DNA of 26,468 bases, from contig DAJR01000025.1 of the NCBI GenBank assembly GCA_002496385.1, positions 1 through 26,468 on the forward strand, in the 5' to 3' direction. The stretch is from Methanomassiliicoccales archaeon UBA147. GTDB lineage: Archaea > Thermoplasmatota > Thermoplasmata > SG8-5. Positions 1 through 6,713 of the stretch are shown one piece after another. The notes under the pieces are model-generated. The model saw only the letters and a program-made list of their open reading frames with translations. It was not told where the DNA came from and did not search any database. The position numbers and the translations under genes were made by a program. Position 1 is the stretch's first letter, and the number at the start of each line of letters is the position of its first letter.

Positions 1-113
1 CCGAATCCACTGGCATTGATGCAACCCAGAAACGCCAGTCCCTTTCGCAATACACGAAGTGGATTGCGTTAAGACGAATCTTTGATTCGCCTGTTTAGGG
101 GCTGGTAGTTTAC
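1..113. repeat. Small interspersed repeat, long form, left end outside the window
   Basis: Bases 1-45 and 97-113 match 23953-23997 and 23998-24014 without a visible mismatch. Between them sits a 51-base block (46-96) that the other copy lacks. The block folds into two hairpins: CGCAAT/ATTGCG (46-51 with 63-68, extended inward by CAC-GAA-GTG) and CGAATC-TTT-GATTCG (75-89). The shared part contains CCAGTCCC, which can pair with GGGGCTGG on the far side of the block, so the extra hairpins sit in the loop of a larger stem. The right end, GTTTAC, supplies the TAA stop codon of the minus-strand gene beside it. From the other copy, about 14 bases of the left end should lie outside the window. The function is unknown. 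It looks like a MITE or a structured RNA element. Confidence 0.8.
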
Positions 114-679
114 ATCAGGTTCGCCACATACCCGAAGCTTGCGACGCCGCCCACCGCCAGTATTCCGACGACCAGCGTGCGGGATATCCCGGCCCAGAAG
201 TTCGTGAGCACGAACCAGTTCCTATCGAACACCTCGCCGTCCTTGTTCAAAATTGAGAATATGTACAGCGGAACGGTGTCAGTCATGAGCGGAATGCACA
301 TGACCAGGAACATGGCGAAATATCCATATCTCACGCAGAACCTCTCCACCCTTCTGAGGAGCCTCTGGAACCAGCCCCAGCTCATGTATTTATTGATGAG
401 CTTCTCGGCCTTCACGCCTATAACGAACACGACCCACGAGCCGAGCGCCTTCCCGATGCCCATGACTATGGCTATCAGGATGAAGGCGCCTGCGATGCCC
501 AGCCCAAGGAAATCGGAGCCGGGGTCCACCAGGTAGAATATGAATCCGACGAGCACCAGCTCCACGGGCAGGGGCAGGATTATTGCAGCCAGCGTTGCAA
601 AAATGAACACGAATGTAAGATAGGCTACCGGGTCCTTCACAAGGTCCATCAGCCACTGGGCGAGTCCTTCGAACATCAT
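110..679 (-). CDS. VTT/DedA-like (SNARE-associated) integral membrane protein
   Basis: The protein has 189 residues and at least four strongly hydrophobic stretches, near residues 19-50, 59-90, 119-141 and 158-188. The first contains a proline-bearing segment (AAIILPLPVELVLVG). Together with the basic linker around residues 90-115 (KAEKLINKYMSW, then RLLRRVERF), this resembles the VTT/SNARE-associated (DedA, TMEM41/VMP1) superfamily, which includes lipid scramblases and small-molecule transporters. The family assignment rests on overall pattern and no substrate can be named. The start ATG overlaps the stop of the Taw1 gene (ATGA), so the two are probably translated as a coupled pair. A second ATG follows immediately. 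The stop codon lies inside the repeat at the window start, so the extreme C-terminus may have been set by that insertion. Confidence 0.7.
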   Translation of the reverse strand: MMFEGLAQWLMDLVKDPVAYLTFVFIFATLAAIILPLPVELVLVGFIFYLVDPGSDFLGLGIAGAFILIAIVMGIGKALGSWVVFVIGVKAEKLINKYMSWGWFQRLLRRVERFCVRYGYFAMFLVMCIPLMTDTVPLYIFSILNKDGEVFDRNWFVLTNFWAGISRTLVVGILAVGGVASFGYVANLM

Positions 680-1608
680 TCACCCCGGATGTTCATCTTG
701 GTCCTGTCGGCGCCGATGAGGGTCACCCTGCTGGGCCTCTGCTCGGCCAGCACCTGCCGACCTGTCTCCGCGGCCAATTTCACCGAAAATTCCATTATCC
801 TGTCCTGGCTGGGCATGTTGGAGTTGTGCATCCTCTCGCGGGAATATCCGACGAACACATAACCCTTTGGTTCGATGAACAGCGGGTCGGCGACGGAATC
901 CAGGCGGGCGTACTCCTTCTCCCACCCGACGTTCCATCCTTCCACCAGCGTGTGCCTGATTACCGTCCTCGTTGCCAGGCTCGGCAGCAGCTCCAGGGTC
1001 CGGTTCAGCCGCTGCCAGCCATCCTTCCGCAGGGGGACGCACAGCTTCCGGTATATCTCCTCGTTCGGCGCCGCCACAGTCACGTAAAGCTGCCTGGGCA
1101 GAGGGTCAAGCTTCTCGAGCGCTTCGGGATTTGTCCCGTTGGTGACCAGGAACGTCGTCATGCCCTTTCTGTGGCAGGCTGCGAAGAACTCTCCAAGCCT
1201 GGAATACATCGTGGGCTCCCCGGAGAGCGAGCAGGCCACCATGTTGGGTTCCAGGGCTTCGGCCCACATCCCGGGTTCGGTCCTGGGGTCTCCCTTGTAG
1301 CCGGTTATCAGCTTCCTCTGGCCCTCTATCGCGCCGTTGAGTATGTCCTCCGGCGAATCCTCCTCCGGAATGGATGTCTCCAGCAATCCCTGGTACCTCC
1401 AGCAGAAAAGGCATGTCTGTGTGCAGTTGTTCACCGCGGGCGACATCTGCAGGCATCTGTGCGACTGAATTCCGTAGAACAGTTCCTTGTAGCAGGGCCT
1501 CCCCCGCAGGAGCTTCTCTCCGAGCCAGTGGCATAATTTCACGCCCGAGTGCCTGCCCACGACATGGTAATGCTGTCTCTCAAGAATGGCCCTTATCCCA
1601 TCATCCAT
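676..1608 (-). CDS. taw1: 4-demethylwyosine synthase Taw1 (TYW1), radical SAM
   Basis: The protein has 310 residues. Taw1 condenses N1-methylguanosine 37 of tRNA-Phe with pyruvate to give 4-demethylwyosine, the first tricyclic step of wybutosine synthesis. The radical-SAM motif CTQTCLFC supplies C62, C66 and C69. Three further cysteines, C26 (KLCHW), C39 (RPCYK) and C52 (HRCLQ), match the second iron-sulfur cluster known in the family, and the spacing agrees with the Methanocaldococcus enzyme as I remember it. SLSGEPTMY follows as the GEP-type SAM-binding segment. The start at 1608 is preferred over in-frame upstream codons because GGTGAT lies just ahead of it and overlaps the RfcL stop, and because the extra upstream residues are low-complexity Arg. 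It lies between RfcL and the membrane protein in one operon. Confidence 0.95.
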   Translation of the reverse strand: MDDGIRAILERQHYHVVGRHSGVKLCHWLGEKLLRGRPCYKELFYGIQSHRCLQMSPAVNNCTQTCLFCWRYQGLLETSIPEEDSPEDILNGAIEGQRKLITGYKGDPRTEPGMWAEALEPNMVACSLSGEPTMYSRLGEFFAACHRKGMTTFLVTNGTNPEALEKLDPLPRQLYVTVAAPNEEIYRKLCVPLRKDGWQRLNRTLELLPSLATRTVIRHTLVEGWNVGWEKEYARLDSVADPLFIEPKGYVFVGYSRERMHNSNMPSQDRIMEFSVKLAAETGRQVLAEQRPSRVTLIGADRTKMNIRGE

Positions 1609-1612
1609 CGCA

Positions 1613-3052
1613 TCACCCGAACTCGAACAGGCTCTTCTGTTGTTTCGGCTCTTCCTTCTTGGCTTCCTCCGGGGGTGAGGATTCCTCCTCCGGAGCCTCG
1701 TCATCCTGTTTCTCATCCTCGTCCCTGGCGGCAGGCCTTGAGACCGCGTCCACCTTCCTTAGCGCGTCGAAGACATGCCTCACCGGGTGGGTGTCCGGCT
1801 TCGTGTCCAGCAGGAACCCCACCTCCTCCTCCGTCAGGTTGAGCCTTCTCGTCATGCCCAGTCGGAACTCCCTGTCCTGGGCGTAGATTACCTTGAAGTA
1901 GGGAAGGACGTCCTGGAGGACCATTCTGTTGCTGGCATGCGTCAGCCTGCCAAGCTTGTTCGCGAAGCCCGCCTTGGTCTCCCGCATGCTCCTGCTCCTG
2001 GACATCTTCATGAGCCAGAGGGGAAATCCGATCTTGATGTAACCCCTGATGTCGCGCGATTTTGCCATCGAGACCCCGCAGGTCATCATGTCGGTCGCAT
2101 ACCCCCACAGTCCGTAATACTGCCTTCTCTTCACCCTCCCGAGGAATATGTCCGCCCTGGAGAGCGCCTCGTAGGCTGCATGCAGGTCTGCCGGGTCCCT
2201 GTAAACCGAAGGCAGGTTGTGGTCTATCCAGAGGATGAGGTTATCTGGGGTCTCGTCAAGGCTCGCGGCGATGTCCCTGGACCGTTTGCAGTTCCCTGTC
2301 TGGAATATGGATTCGACGGCGTTGAACATGTTCGGCGTGGAGTCCCTCTCTCCGAGCGAGCCAAGGTCCTTCATTTCGACCCTGGTCTTACCCTCCGCGA
2401 CAGATTGCAGATCCTTGACGGCCGCCCTCACGTCGCCTCCGGCCTTCTCTGCCAGCTTTGAGAGAGCGGTATCCTCGACCTCTATGCCTTCCGCCCTTGC
2501 TATAGACCTAAGCAGTATGACGATCGATGCGGACTTCGGTCTGATGAATTTTATGGTGGCGACCTTCGACTCTATTATCGAGGACCGCTTCTTGAGGGCA
2601 TACCAGTCGTTGACAATGAGTATTATCGGCTGCTGTGTGTCGGAGATGGTCTGCGCTATCGCCTTCACGCCCCCCAGGTCCTCCTTCCCGAATATGTTGT
2701 CAGCCTCGTCCAGGATGATGAGCTTCCTCTTCCCCTCCTTCGACGTGACGAACTCGCCCGAATCGGTGAAGGTCTCGCCCATGGCCCCCTTCGTGGCTAT
2801 GGCTTTTATCGCCTCCGCATTCCTGGAGTCGGAGGCGTTCATTTCGATGACCTGCCACCCCATCTCATTGCCGAGCGCGAGCGCCGCCGTGGTCTTCCCG
2901 ACGCCGGGCTCGCCCATCAGGACCACGGCCCGCTTCGTGGGAATGCCGGTCACCCATACCTCCGCCCATTTCCTCAGGTTCTCCTTGGCGGTATGGTTGC
3001 CAATGATGTCCTCCAGCTTTCTGGGGCGGTATTTCTCGGTCCATTCGGCCAT
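1613..3052 (-). CDS. rfcL: Replication factor C large subunit (clamp loader)
   Basis: The protein has 479 residues. RfcL joins RfcS subunits in the clamp loader that opens and loads PCNA at primer ends. The N-terminus has the RFC signature WTEKYRPRKLEDIIG. It then has Walker A GEPGVGKTT (residues 47-55), Walker B LIILDEADN with D115/E116, and the AAA+ lid and collar helices. The last ~65 residues are acidic and lysine-rich, and the protein ends QKSLFEFG, a PCNA-interacting (PIP-box) peptide, as is usual for archaeal RfcL. There is no Shine-Dalgarno site, but a TATA-like GTATTTAC lies about 28 bases upstream, so the transcript is probably leaderless. It is the first gene of the operon with taw1 and the VTT protein. 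The intergenic region is shared with the divergent ribosomal operon. Confidence 0.97.
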   Translation of the reverse strand: MAEWTEKYRPRKLEDIIGNHTAKENLRKWAEVWVTGIPTKRAVVLMGEPGVGKTTAALALGNEMGWQVIEMNASDSRNAEAIKAIATKGAMGETFTDSGEFVTSKEGKRKLIILDEADNIFGKEDLGGVKAIAQTISDTQQPIILIVNDWYALKKRSSIIESKVATIKFIRPKSASIVILLRSIARAEGIEVEDTALSKLAEKAGGDVRAAVKDLQSVAEGKTRVEMKDLGSLGERDSTPNMFNAVESIFQTGNCKRSRDIAASLDETPDNLILWIDHNLPSVYRDPADLHAAYEALSRADIFLGRVKRRQYYGLWGYATDMMTCGVSMAKSRDIRGYIKIGFPLWLMKMSRSRSMRETKAGFANKLGRLTHASNRMVLQDVLPYFKVIYAQDREFRLGMTRRLNLTEEEVGFLLDTKPDTHPVRHVFDALRKVDAVSRPAARDEDEKQDDEAPEEESSPPEEAKKEEPKQQKSLFEFG

Positions 3053-3075
3053 GCCGCGGATTATGGGAAAGGGCT

Positions 3076-3088
3076 GTAAATACTTTCA
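3076..3088 (-). promoter_or_regulatory. TATA box of the rfcL operon (leaderless)
   Basis: On the minus strand, AGTATTTACAG lies about 24-36 bases ahead of the rfcL ATG at 3052. This is the archaeal TATA-to-start distance expected when transcription begins at or next to the start codon. No Shine-Dalgarno sequence is present at that ATG. Confidence 0.55.
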
Positions 3089-3168
3089 CCAAATCGCCAT
3101 ATTTATGAATAATAGTCTCAACATATCATGCGCGTGCAACCAGACTCTGCAATCGTTTCTTTCAGTCA

Positions 3169-3180
3169 TCTATAAATATA
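3169..3180 (+). promoter_or_regulatory. TATA box of the rps13 operon
   Basis: CTATAAATATAC is a good archaeal TATA box. With a start of transcription about 25 bases further on (near 3203), it would leave a ~34-base leader carrying GGAGGT (3225-3230) ahead of the TTG start at 3237. The rest of 3100-3236 holds no gene I can support. Confidence 0.7.
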
Positions 3181-3236
3181 CCCTCTCTATATTGACTCCC
3201 ACTTCCCAGGGAGGATTCATCACTGGAGGTTCCAAT

Positions 3237-3728
3237 TTGGCAGACAAAAAACCTACCAAGAAGCAAGAGGACGACAAAGGCGAGAATTTCAAGTACATAG
3301 TCCGCATGGCGAACACGGACATCAACGGCGAGAAGCCCGCGATAGTGGCACTTACCAGCATCAAAGGTGTCGGCAACAGGGTGGCCCAGTATGCTATAAA
3401 GCAGGTAAATTACCCCGCGAACAAGATGATAGGCCACATATCCGACGAAGACCAGGAGAAGCTCGTCCAGATTCTCGGGGAGCTGTCAAACAACCTCCCG
3501 GAGTGGATGCTCAACCGCCAGAAGGATTTCGAGTCCGGCGACGACTTCCACATTGTCAGCACAGATTTAGACATGATAACCCGTGACGACATCAACCGCA
3601 TGAGGATGATACGCTGTTACAAGGGAGTGAGGCACGAGGGCTCTCACAAGGTCCGCGGCCAGAGGACGAGGTCGAACGGCAGGAAAGGCTTAACGCTCGG
3701 AGTTTCCAAGAAGAAACCGGGTGAATGA
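3237..3728 (+). CDS. rps13: 30S ribosomal protein S13 (uS13), TTG start
   Basis: The protein has 163 residues. S13 sits in the head of the small subunit and contacts the large subunit and P-site tRNA. Typical archaeal S13 segments are visible: FKYIVRMANTDINGEKP, ALTSIKGVGNRVA (the helix-hairpin-helix start), WMLNRQKDFESG, and the basic C-terminus GVRHEGSHKVRGQRTRSNGRKG. The reading frame is open far upstream, but the first credible start is TTG at 3237. It is six bases after GGAGGT (3225-3230) and keeps the FKYIVR segment that archaeal S13 proteins share. ATG at 3306 would cut into that segment. The N-terminal lysine-rich tail (residues 3-20) is longer than in many homologues. It is the first gene of the S13-S4-S11-RpoD operon. 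Confidence 0.95.
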   Translation: MADKKPTKKQEDDKGENFKYIVRMANTDINGEKPAIVALTSIKGVGNRVAQYAIKQVNYPANKMIGHISDEDQEKLVQILGELSNNLPEWMLNRQKDFESGDDFHIVSTDLDMITRDDINRMRMIRCYKGVRHEGSHKVRGQRTRSNGRKGLTLGVSKKKPGE

Positions 3729-3743
3729 TTTTGAGGTGATTCA

Positions 3744-4397
3744 ATGGGTGATCCAAAGTTCAGCAGGAGAAAATATGACACGCCGTCCCATCCATGGCAG
3801 GGCGAGAGAATCGCCGCGGAGAACGAGACTGTCCGCAAGCACGGCCTGAAGAACAAGACCGAGCTGTGGAAGGTCCAGTCCCTCCTTAGGACGTTCAGGC
3901 AGAGAGCCAGGAACCTGCAGGCCAAGATCCGGTACGGCGACAAGCAGGCCGAGAAGGAAAGGGACGAATTCATCCGGAGACTGGACACTCTCGGCATCGT
4001 GAACAAGGATGCCACCCTGGACGACATTCTCACACTTGACATCGAGATACTGCTGGCCAGGCGTCTTCAGACGATGGCTTACCTCAAGGGTCTGAGCAAC
4101 AGCCCGAAACAGGCTAGGCAATTCATAGTGCACGGCCATGTCGCCATCAACGGGAAGAAGGTCACAATACCCGGTTACATGGTCAAGAGGTCGGAGGAAG
4201 ATATGCTAGCCTACCTCTCGTACTCGCCGTTGGCAGATGACCTGCACCCGGCAAGGCCGAAAGACGAGACGGCTGTGGAAGCCGAAAGGCAGGCGGCTCC
4301 GGCCGTTGTCCCGACCGAGCCATCCGCAGGCATAGATCCATCCAAATCCGAACCGGTGCCGAGCGCCCCGGTTGAACCCCAGACAAAGGAGGCATGA
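3744..4397 (+). CDS. rps4: 30S ribosomal protein S4 (uS4)
   Basis: The protein has 217 residues. S4 is a primary 16S rRNA binder that nucleates assembly of the small-subunit body. The archaeal N-terminus is present (MGDPKFSRRKYDTPSHPW), followed by the S4 RNA-binding domain around residues 100-160 with RRLQTMAYLKGL, ARQFIVHGHVAINGKKVTIPGYMV. The last ~45 residues are rich in Pro, Ala and Glu and look disordered, an acidic tail that runs past the usual end of the family. GAGGTG (3733-3738) provides the ribosome binding site. The stop overlaps an ATG of the next gene, consistent with coupled translation. Confidence 0.97.
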   Translation: MGDPKFSRRKYDTPSHPWQGERIAAENETVRKHGLKNKTELWKVQSLLRTFRQRARNLQAKIRYGDKQAEKERDEFIRRLDTLGIVNKDATLDDILTLDIEILLARRLQTMAYLKGLSNSPKQARQFIVHGHVAINGKKVTIPGYMVKRSEEDMLAYLSYSPLADDLHPARPKDETAVEAERQAAPAVVPTEPSAGIDPSKSEPVPSAPVEPQTKEA

Positions 4398-4399
4398 AA

Positions 4400-4783
4400 A
4401 TGGCAAAGTGGGCAATCGCGCATATATTCGCATCCTACAACAACATCATCATAACGGTGACTGACCAGACAGGCAGCGAAACCCTCGCGAAATGCACCGG
4501 CGGAATGGTGGTCAAGTCACAGAAGGACGAGGCATCGCCATACGCTGCCCAGAAAGCCGCGGAGCATGTCTATGAGATTCTGCGCGAGAAAGGCATTGAC
4601 TCGATCCATGTCCGGGTGCGAGCCCAGGGCGGGAACAAGGAGCCAAGCCCGGGCCCGGGTGCCCAGGCTGCGATTCGTGCGCTGTCGAGGGCCGGCCTCA
4701 AGATAGGCAGAATCGAGGATGTCACTCCCCTTCCCCACGACGGGACGAAGAAGAAAGGCGGCAGGCGCGGACGAAGGGTGTAA
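4400..4783 (+). CDS. rps11: 30S ribosomal protein S11 (uS11)
   Basis: The protein has 127 residues. S11 lies on the platform of the small subunit close to the E-site and mRNA. The sequence MAKWAIAHIFASYNNIIITV and the C-terminal IEDVTPLPHDGTKKKGGRRGRRV are hallmark archaeal/eukaryotic S11 segments. Two starts are possible. ATG 4394 overlaps the rps4 stop, and ATG 4400 lies seven bases after GGAGG (4388-4392) and gives the usual MAKW start, so 4400 is preferred. Confidence 0.97.
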   Translation: MAKWAIAHIFASYNNIIITVTDQTGSETLAKCTGGMVVKSQKDEASPYAAQKAAEHVYEILREKGIDSIHVRVRAQGGNKEPSPGPGAQAAIRALSRAGLKIGRIEDVTPLPHDGTKKKGGRRGRRV

Positions 4784-4786
4784 ACG

Positions 4787-5638
4787 ATGAAAATCGAGAA
4801 AGCCAAGGTGACAGGCAACAAAGCGACCATTGTCTTTTCCGACGTGGAACCGTTCATGATAAATGCATTCAGACGCGCCCTCATCACCGACACCCCCAAA
4901 ATGGCGATTGACAATATTGAGATACACCTCGGAGCTATCAGCGACGAGAACGGCAGAACCTACGAAAGCACCACACCGCTCTTCGACGAGATAATCGCCC
5001 ACAGGCTTAGCATGATACCCGTACCCACTGACACGGACGCTCTCTTGAGAGGCGACCTGAGATACAAGGGGGAATGCACCTGCGACGGCGGCTGCAACAA
5101 CTGCCAGATAATGTACTCGCTGAACAGGAGGGGCCCATGCACCGTGTACTCCAAGGACCTGGACCCGCTCGGCGATGACAAGCTCAGGCCGCAGGACCCG
5201 AACATCCCGATAGTGAAGCTCACCGAGGACGAAGGCATCCTGATTTACGCTACGGCCCACATGGGCACGGGAAAGACCCATGCAAGGTGGCAGGCGGTTC
5301 ACGCAGCCGGCTACAGGCCAATCCCGGAAATCACCATCCATCAGGACAAGGTCAAGGACCCCGAGAGGATCGCGGGAAATTGTCCCAGGGACGTTTTCGA
5401 GGTCAGCAAGAAGACCCTCAAGGTTGTCAATCCCGAGGCTTGCGTCATCTGCAGGACATGCGAGCATGAGGATCTGGGCGGCATCGGAGCGGTGACAGTG
5501 AATGCGGAAACCGACAGGTACCTTTTCAGGTTCGAGACCGACGGAAGTCTGGACCCGAAGACAGCCGCGCTGTTCGCCCTCGACAAGCTGGGCGAGCGAT
5601 TCGCGGAACTGATAAAAGACATTGAAGAATTGAAGTGA
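4787..5638 (+). CDS. rpoD: DNA-directed RNA polymerase subunit D (Rpo3)
   Basis: The protein has 283 residues. It is the archaeal counterpart of Rpb3 and bacterial alpha, and pairs with Rpo11 (L) to seed polymerase assembly. The dimerization part contains NAFRRALITDTPKMAIDNIEI and HRLSMIPVPTD. An inserted cysteine segment CTCDGGCNNC follows near residue 101. In the central insertion, NCPRDVFEV and EACVICRTCEHED supply four cysteines, the arrangement that binds a [4Fe-4S] cluster in those archaeal D subunits that keep it. The gene begins three bases after rps11. It is the last gene of the operon here. In many archaea rpl18e, rpl13, rps9 and rpoN would follow, but here a separate promoter and eS1 come next. 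Confidence 0.96.
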   Translation: MKIEKAKVTGNKATIVFSDVEPFMINAFRRALITDTPKMAIDNIEIHLGAISDENGRTYESTTPLFDEIIAHRLSMIPVPTDTDALLRGDLRYKGECTCDGGCNNCQIMYSLNRRGPCTVYSKDLDPLGDDKLRPQDPNIPIVKLTEDEGILIYATAHMGTGKTHARWQAVHAAGYRPIPEITIHQDKVKDPERIAGNCPRDVFEVSKKTLKVVNPEACVICRTCEHEDLGGIGAVTVNAETDRYLFRFETDGSLDPKTAALFALDKLGERFAELIKDIEELK

Positions 5639-5667
5639 AGGTCAATCATGAAATCTAATGGCATATC

Positions 5668-5676
5668 TATAAATAA
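5668..5676 (+). promoter_or_regulatory. TATA box of the eS1 gene
   Basis: CTATAAATA lies 41-49 bases before the ATG at 5717. A transcript starting about 25 bases downstream would have a short leader containing GGGAGG ahead of the start codon. It marks eS1 as its own transcription unit, separate from rpoD. Confidence 0.65.
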
Positions 5677-5716
5677 CATATCCAATATCTCCGCTCACCC
5701 CAACGGGAGGCTGTAA

Positions 5717-6445
5717 ATGCCAGTACCGAAAGTAAAAGGCAAAGGAAGGGCTACCAAGGACAAGTGGAAGTCCAAGAATTGGTACAATGTCATGGCCCCG
5801 GAGATGTTCAACCGGCAGAAGGTAGCGGAAACGCTGACCGACGAACCGGAGAAACTCATCGGAAGGGTGGCCGAGGTCACAGTCCAGGACATCAACGGCG
5901 ATTTCTCGAAGATGCACATTAAGCTCCTTTTCAAGGTCAACGACGTCCGCGGGACCGAGGCCCACACCTATTTCATCGGCCATTCGATGTCCAGCGATTA
6001 CGTCCGGAGGATGACCAGGCGGAGGAAGAGCAAGATAGACATGGTCGTGGACACGAAGACCCGCGACGAGCATGTGATACGCCTCAAGCCCCTGGCAATA
6101 TCCGGGAACCGCGTCCGCTCATCCCAGCAGTCCGTGATACGCCAAATAACGACCGACGTCCTGAAAGAGTTCTGCACACAGAGGCCGCTGGACGAGGTCG
6201 TCAAGGCGATTATTTCAGGTCAACTGGCGAAAATCGCTGCTACCGCCTGCAAGCCCATACACCCGCTCCAGAGGGTCGAGATTCAGAAATCCGTGATACT
6301 CAAGGCAGGCTTCATTCCCGAGGTTCCGGACACACCGGAGGGCGGCGAGCCAATTGCGGTCGAAGCCCCCGCCGAGGCGCCGGCCGAGGAATCCGAGGTC
6401 ATCGAGGAGACCGAGGAGATAACATCGGGAACCGAGAGCCAGTGA
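5717..6445 (+). CDS. rps3ae: 30S ribosomal protein S3Ae (eS1)
   Basis: The protein has 242 residues. eS1 is a small-subunit platform protein shared by archaea and eukaryotes. The segments KDKWKSKNWYNVMAPEMFN, the VRRMTRRRKSKID region and a conserved C-terminal VEIQKSVILKAGF identify it. The final ~40 residues are almost entirely Ala, Glu, Pro and Thr, an acidic disordered tail. GGGAGG lies just ahead of the ATG. The gene is followed by a T-rich terminator and then a composite repeat. Confidence 0.96.
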   Translation: MPVPKVKGKGRATKDKWKSKNWYNVMAPEMFNRQKVAETLTDEPEKLIGRVAEVTVQDINGDFSKMHIKLLFKVNDVRGTEAHTYFIGHSMSSDYVRRMTRRRKSKIDMVVDTKTRDEHVIRLKPLAISGNRVRSSQQSVIRQITTDVLKEFCTQRPLDEVVKAIISGQLAKIAATACKPIHPLQRVEIQKSVILKAGFIPEVPDTPEGGEPIAVEAPAEAPAEESEVIEETEEITSGTESQ

Positions 6446-6467
6446 TTTCCCCGACCTGAAGAAAGAT

Positions 6468-6490
6468 CGCTGGATTTTTTAATATAATTT
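6468..6490 (+). terminator. T-rich transcription terminator after eS1
   Basis: A run of six T (6475-6480) followed by AATATAATTT occurs shortly after the eS1 stop. Archaeal RNA polymerase commonly terminates on such oligo-T tracts without a hairpin. Confidence 0.5.
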
Positions 6491-6494
6491 GTCA

Positions 6495-6674
6495 GGGTCT
6501 AGGGACTAGGGTCTAGGGTTGCCAACATATGTTTTATGCTGGCTGTCGATAACAGCCAGCAATCCCTAGCCCCTTAATCCCAATTTGCCAGCAAAGACCC
6601 TAGCCCCTTTACACCGTCTTGTAAGCAAAGCCCCTAGACCCATTGTTTCATTTTATGACCAAGCCCCTAGCCCC
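6495..6674 (+). repeat. Composite repeat copy 1: G-tract head, hairpin, three-unit array
   Basis: In order it holds four parts. The first is a 24-base head with four GGG tracts (6495-6518). The second is an AT-rich spacer (6519-6536). The third is a perfect 10-bp hairpin TGCTGGCTGT/ACAGCCAGCA with loop CGATA (6537-6561). The fourth is CCCTAGCCCC (6564-6573) and then three tandem units at 6574-6607, 6608-6641 and 6642-6674 (34, 34 and 33 bases), each ending in CCCTAGMCCC. The head is identical, as reverse complement, to 23856-23879, and the hairpin arms match those at 26438-26462. The unit ends are complementary to the GGGTCTAGGG of the head. The array stops about eight bases before the TATA region of guaAa. 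There are no spacers, so it is not a CRISPR, and it contains no ORF. Confidence 0.85.
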
Positions 6675-6681
6675 TCTGAAC

Positions 6682-6692
6682 AAATTAAATAC
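6682..6692 (+). promoter_or_regulatory. TATA box of guaAa (leaderless)
   Basis: AAATTAAATAC lies about 22-32 bases ahead of the ATG at 6714, the spacing of a leaderless archaeal gene. No Shine-Dalgarno site precedes that ATG. The box begins about eight bases after the last unit of the composite repeat. Confidence 0.65.
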
Positions 6693-6713
6693 CGGCGCAG
6701 CTTCCCGTGGCAT

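Noticed and set aside
2217..3236. N-terminal extension of S13
   Set aside because: This frame runs antisense to rfcL and past the operon promoter. The TTG at 3237 with GGAGGT fits the protein family.
6495..6518. Telomere-like or chromosome-end sequence
   Set aside because: The CTAGGG-type tracts are short, occur inside intergenic regions at three places and are part of a larger element, and archaeal chromosomes are typically circular.
6585..6713. N-terminal extension of guaAa through the composite repeat
   Set aside because: The frame is open, but the residues are translated repeat, the family N-terminus begins at 6714, and the TATA box lies inside the supposed extension.
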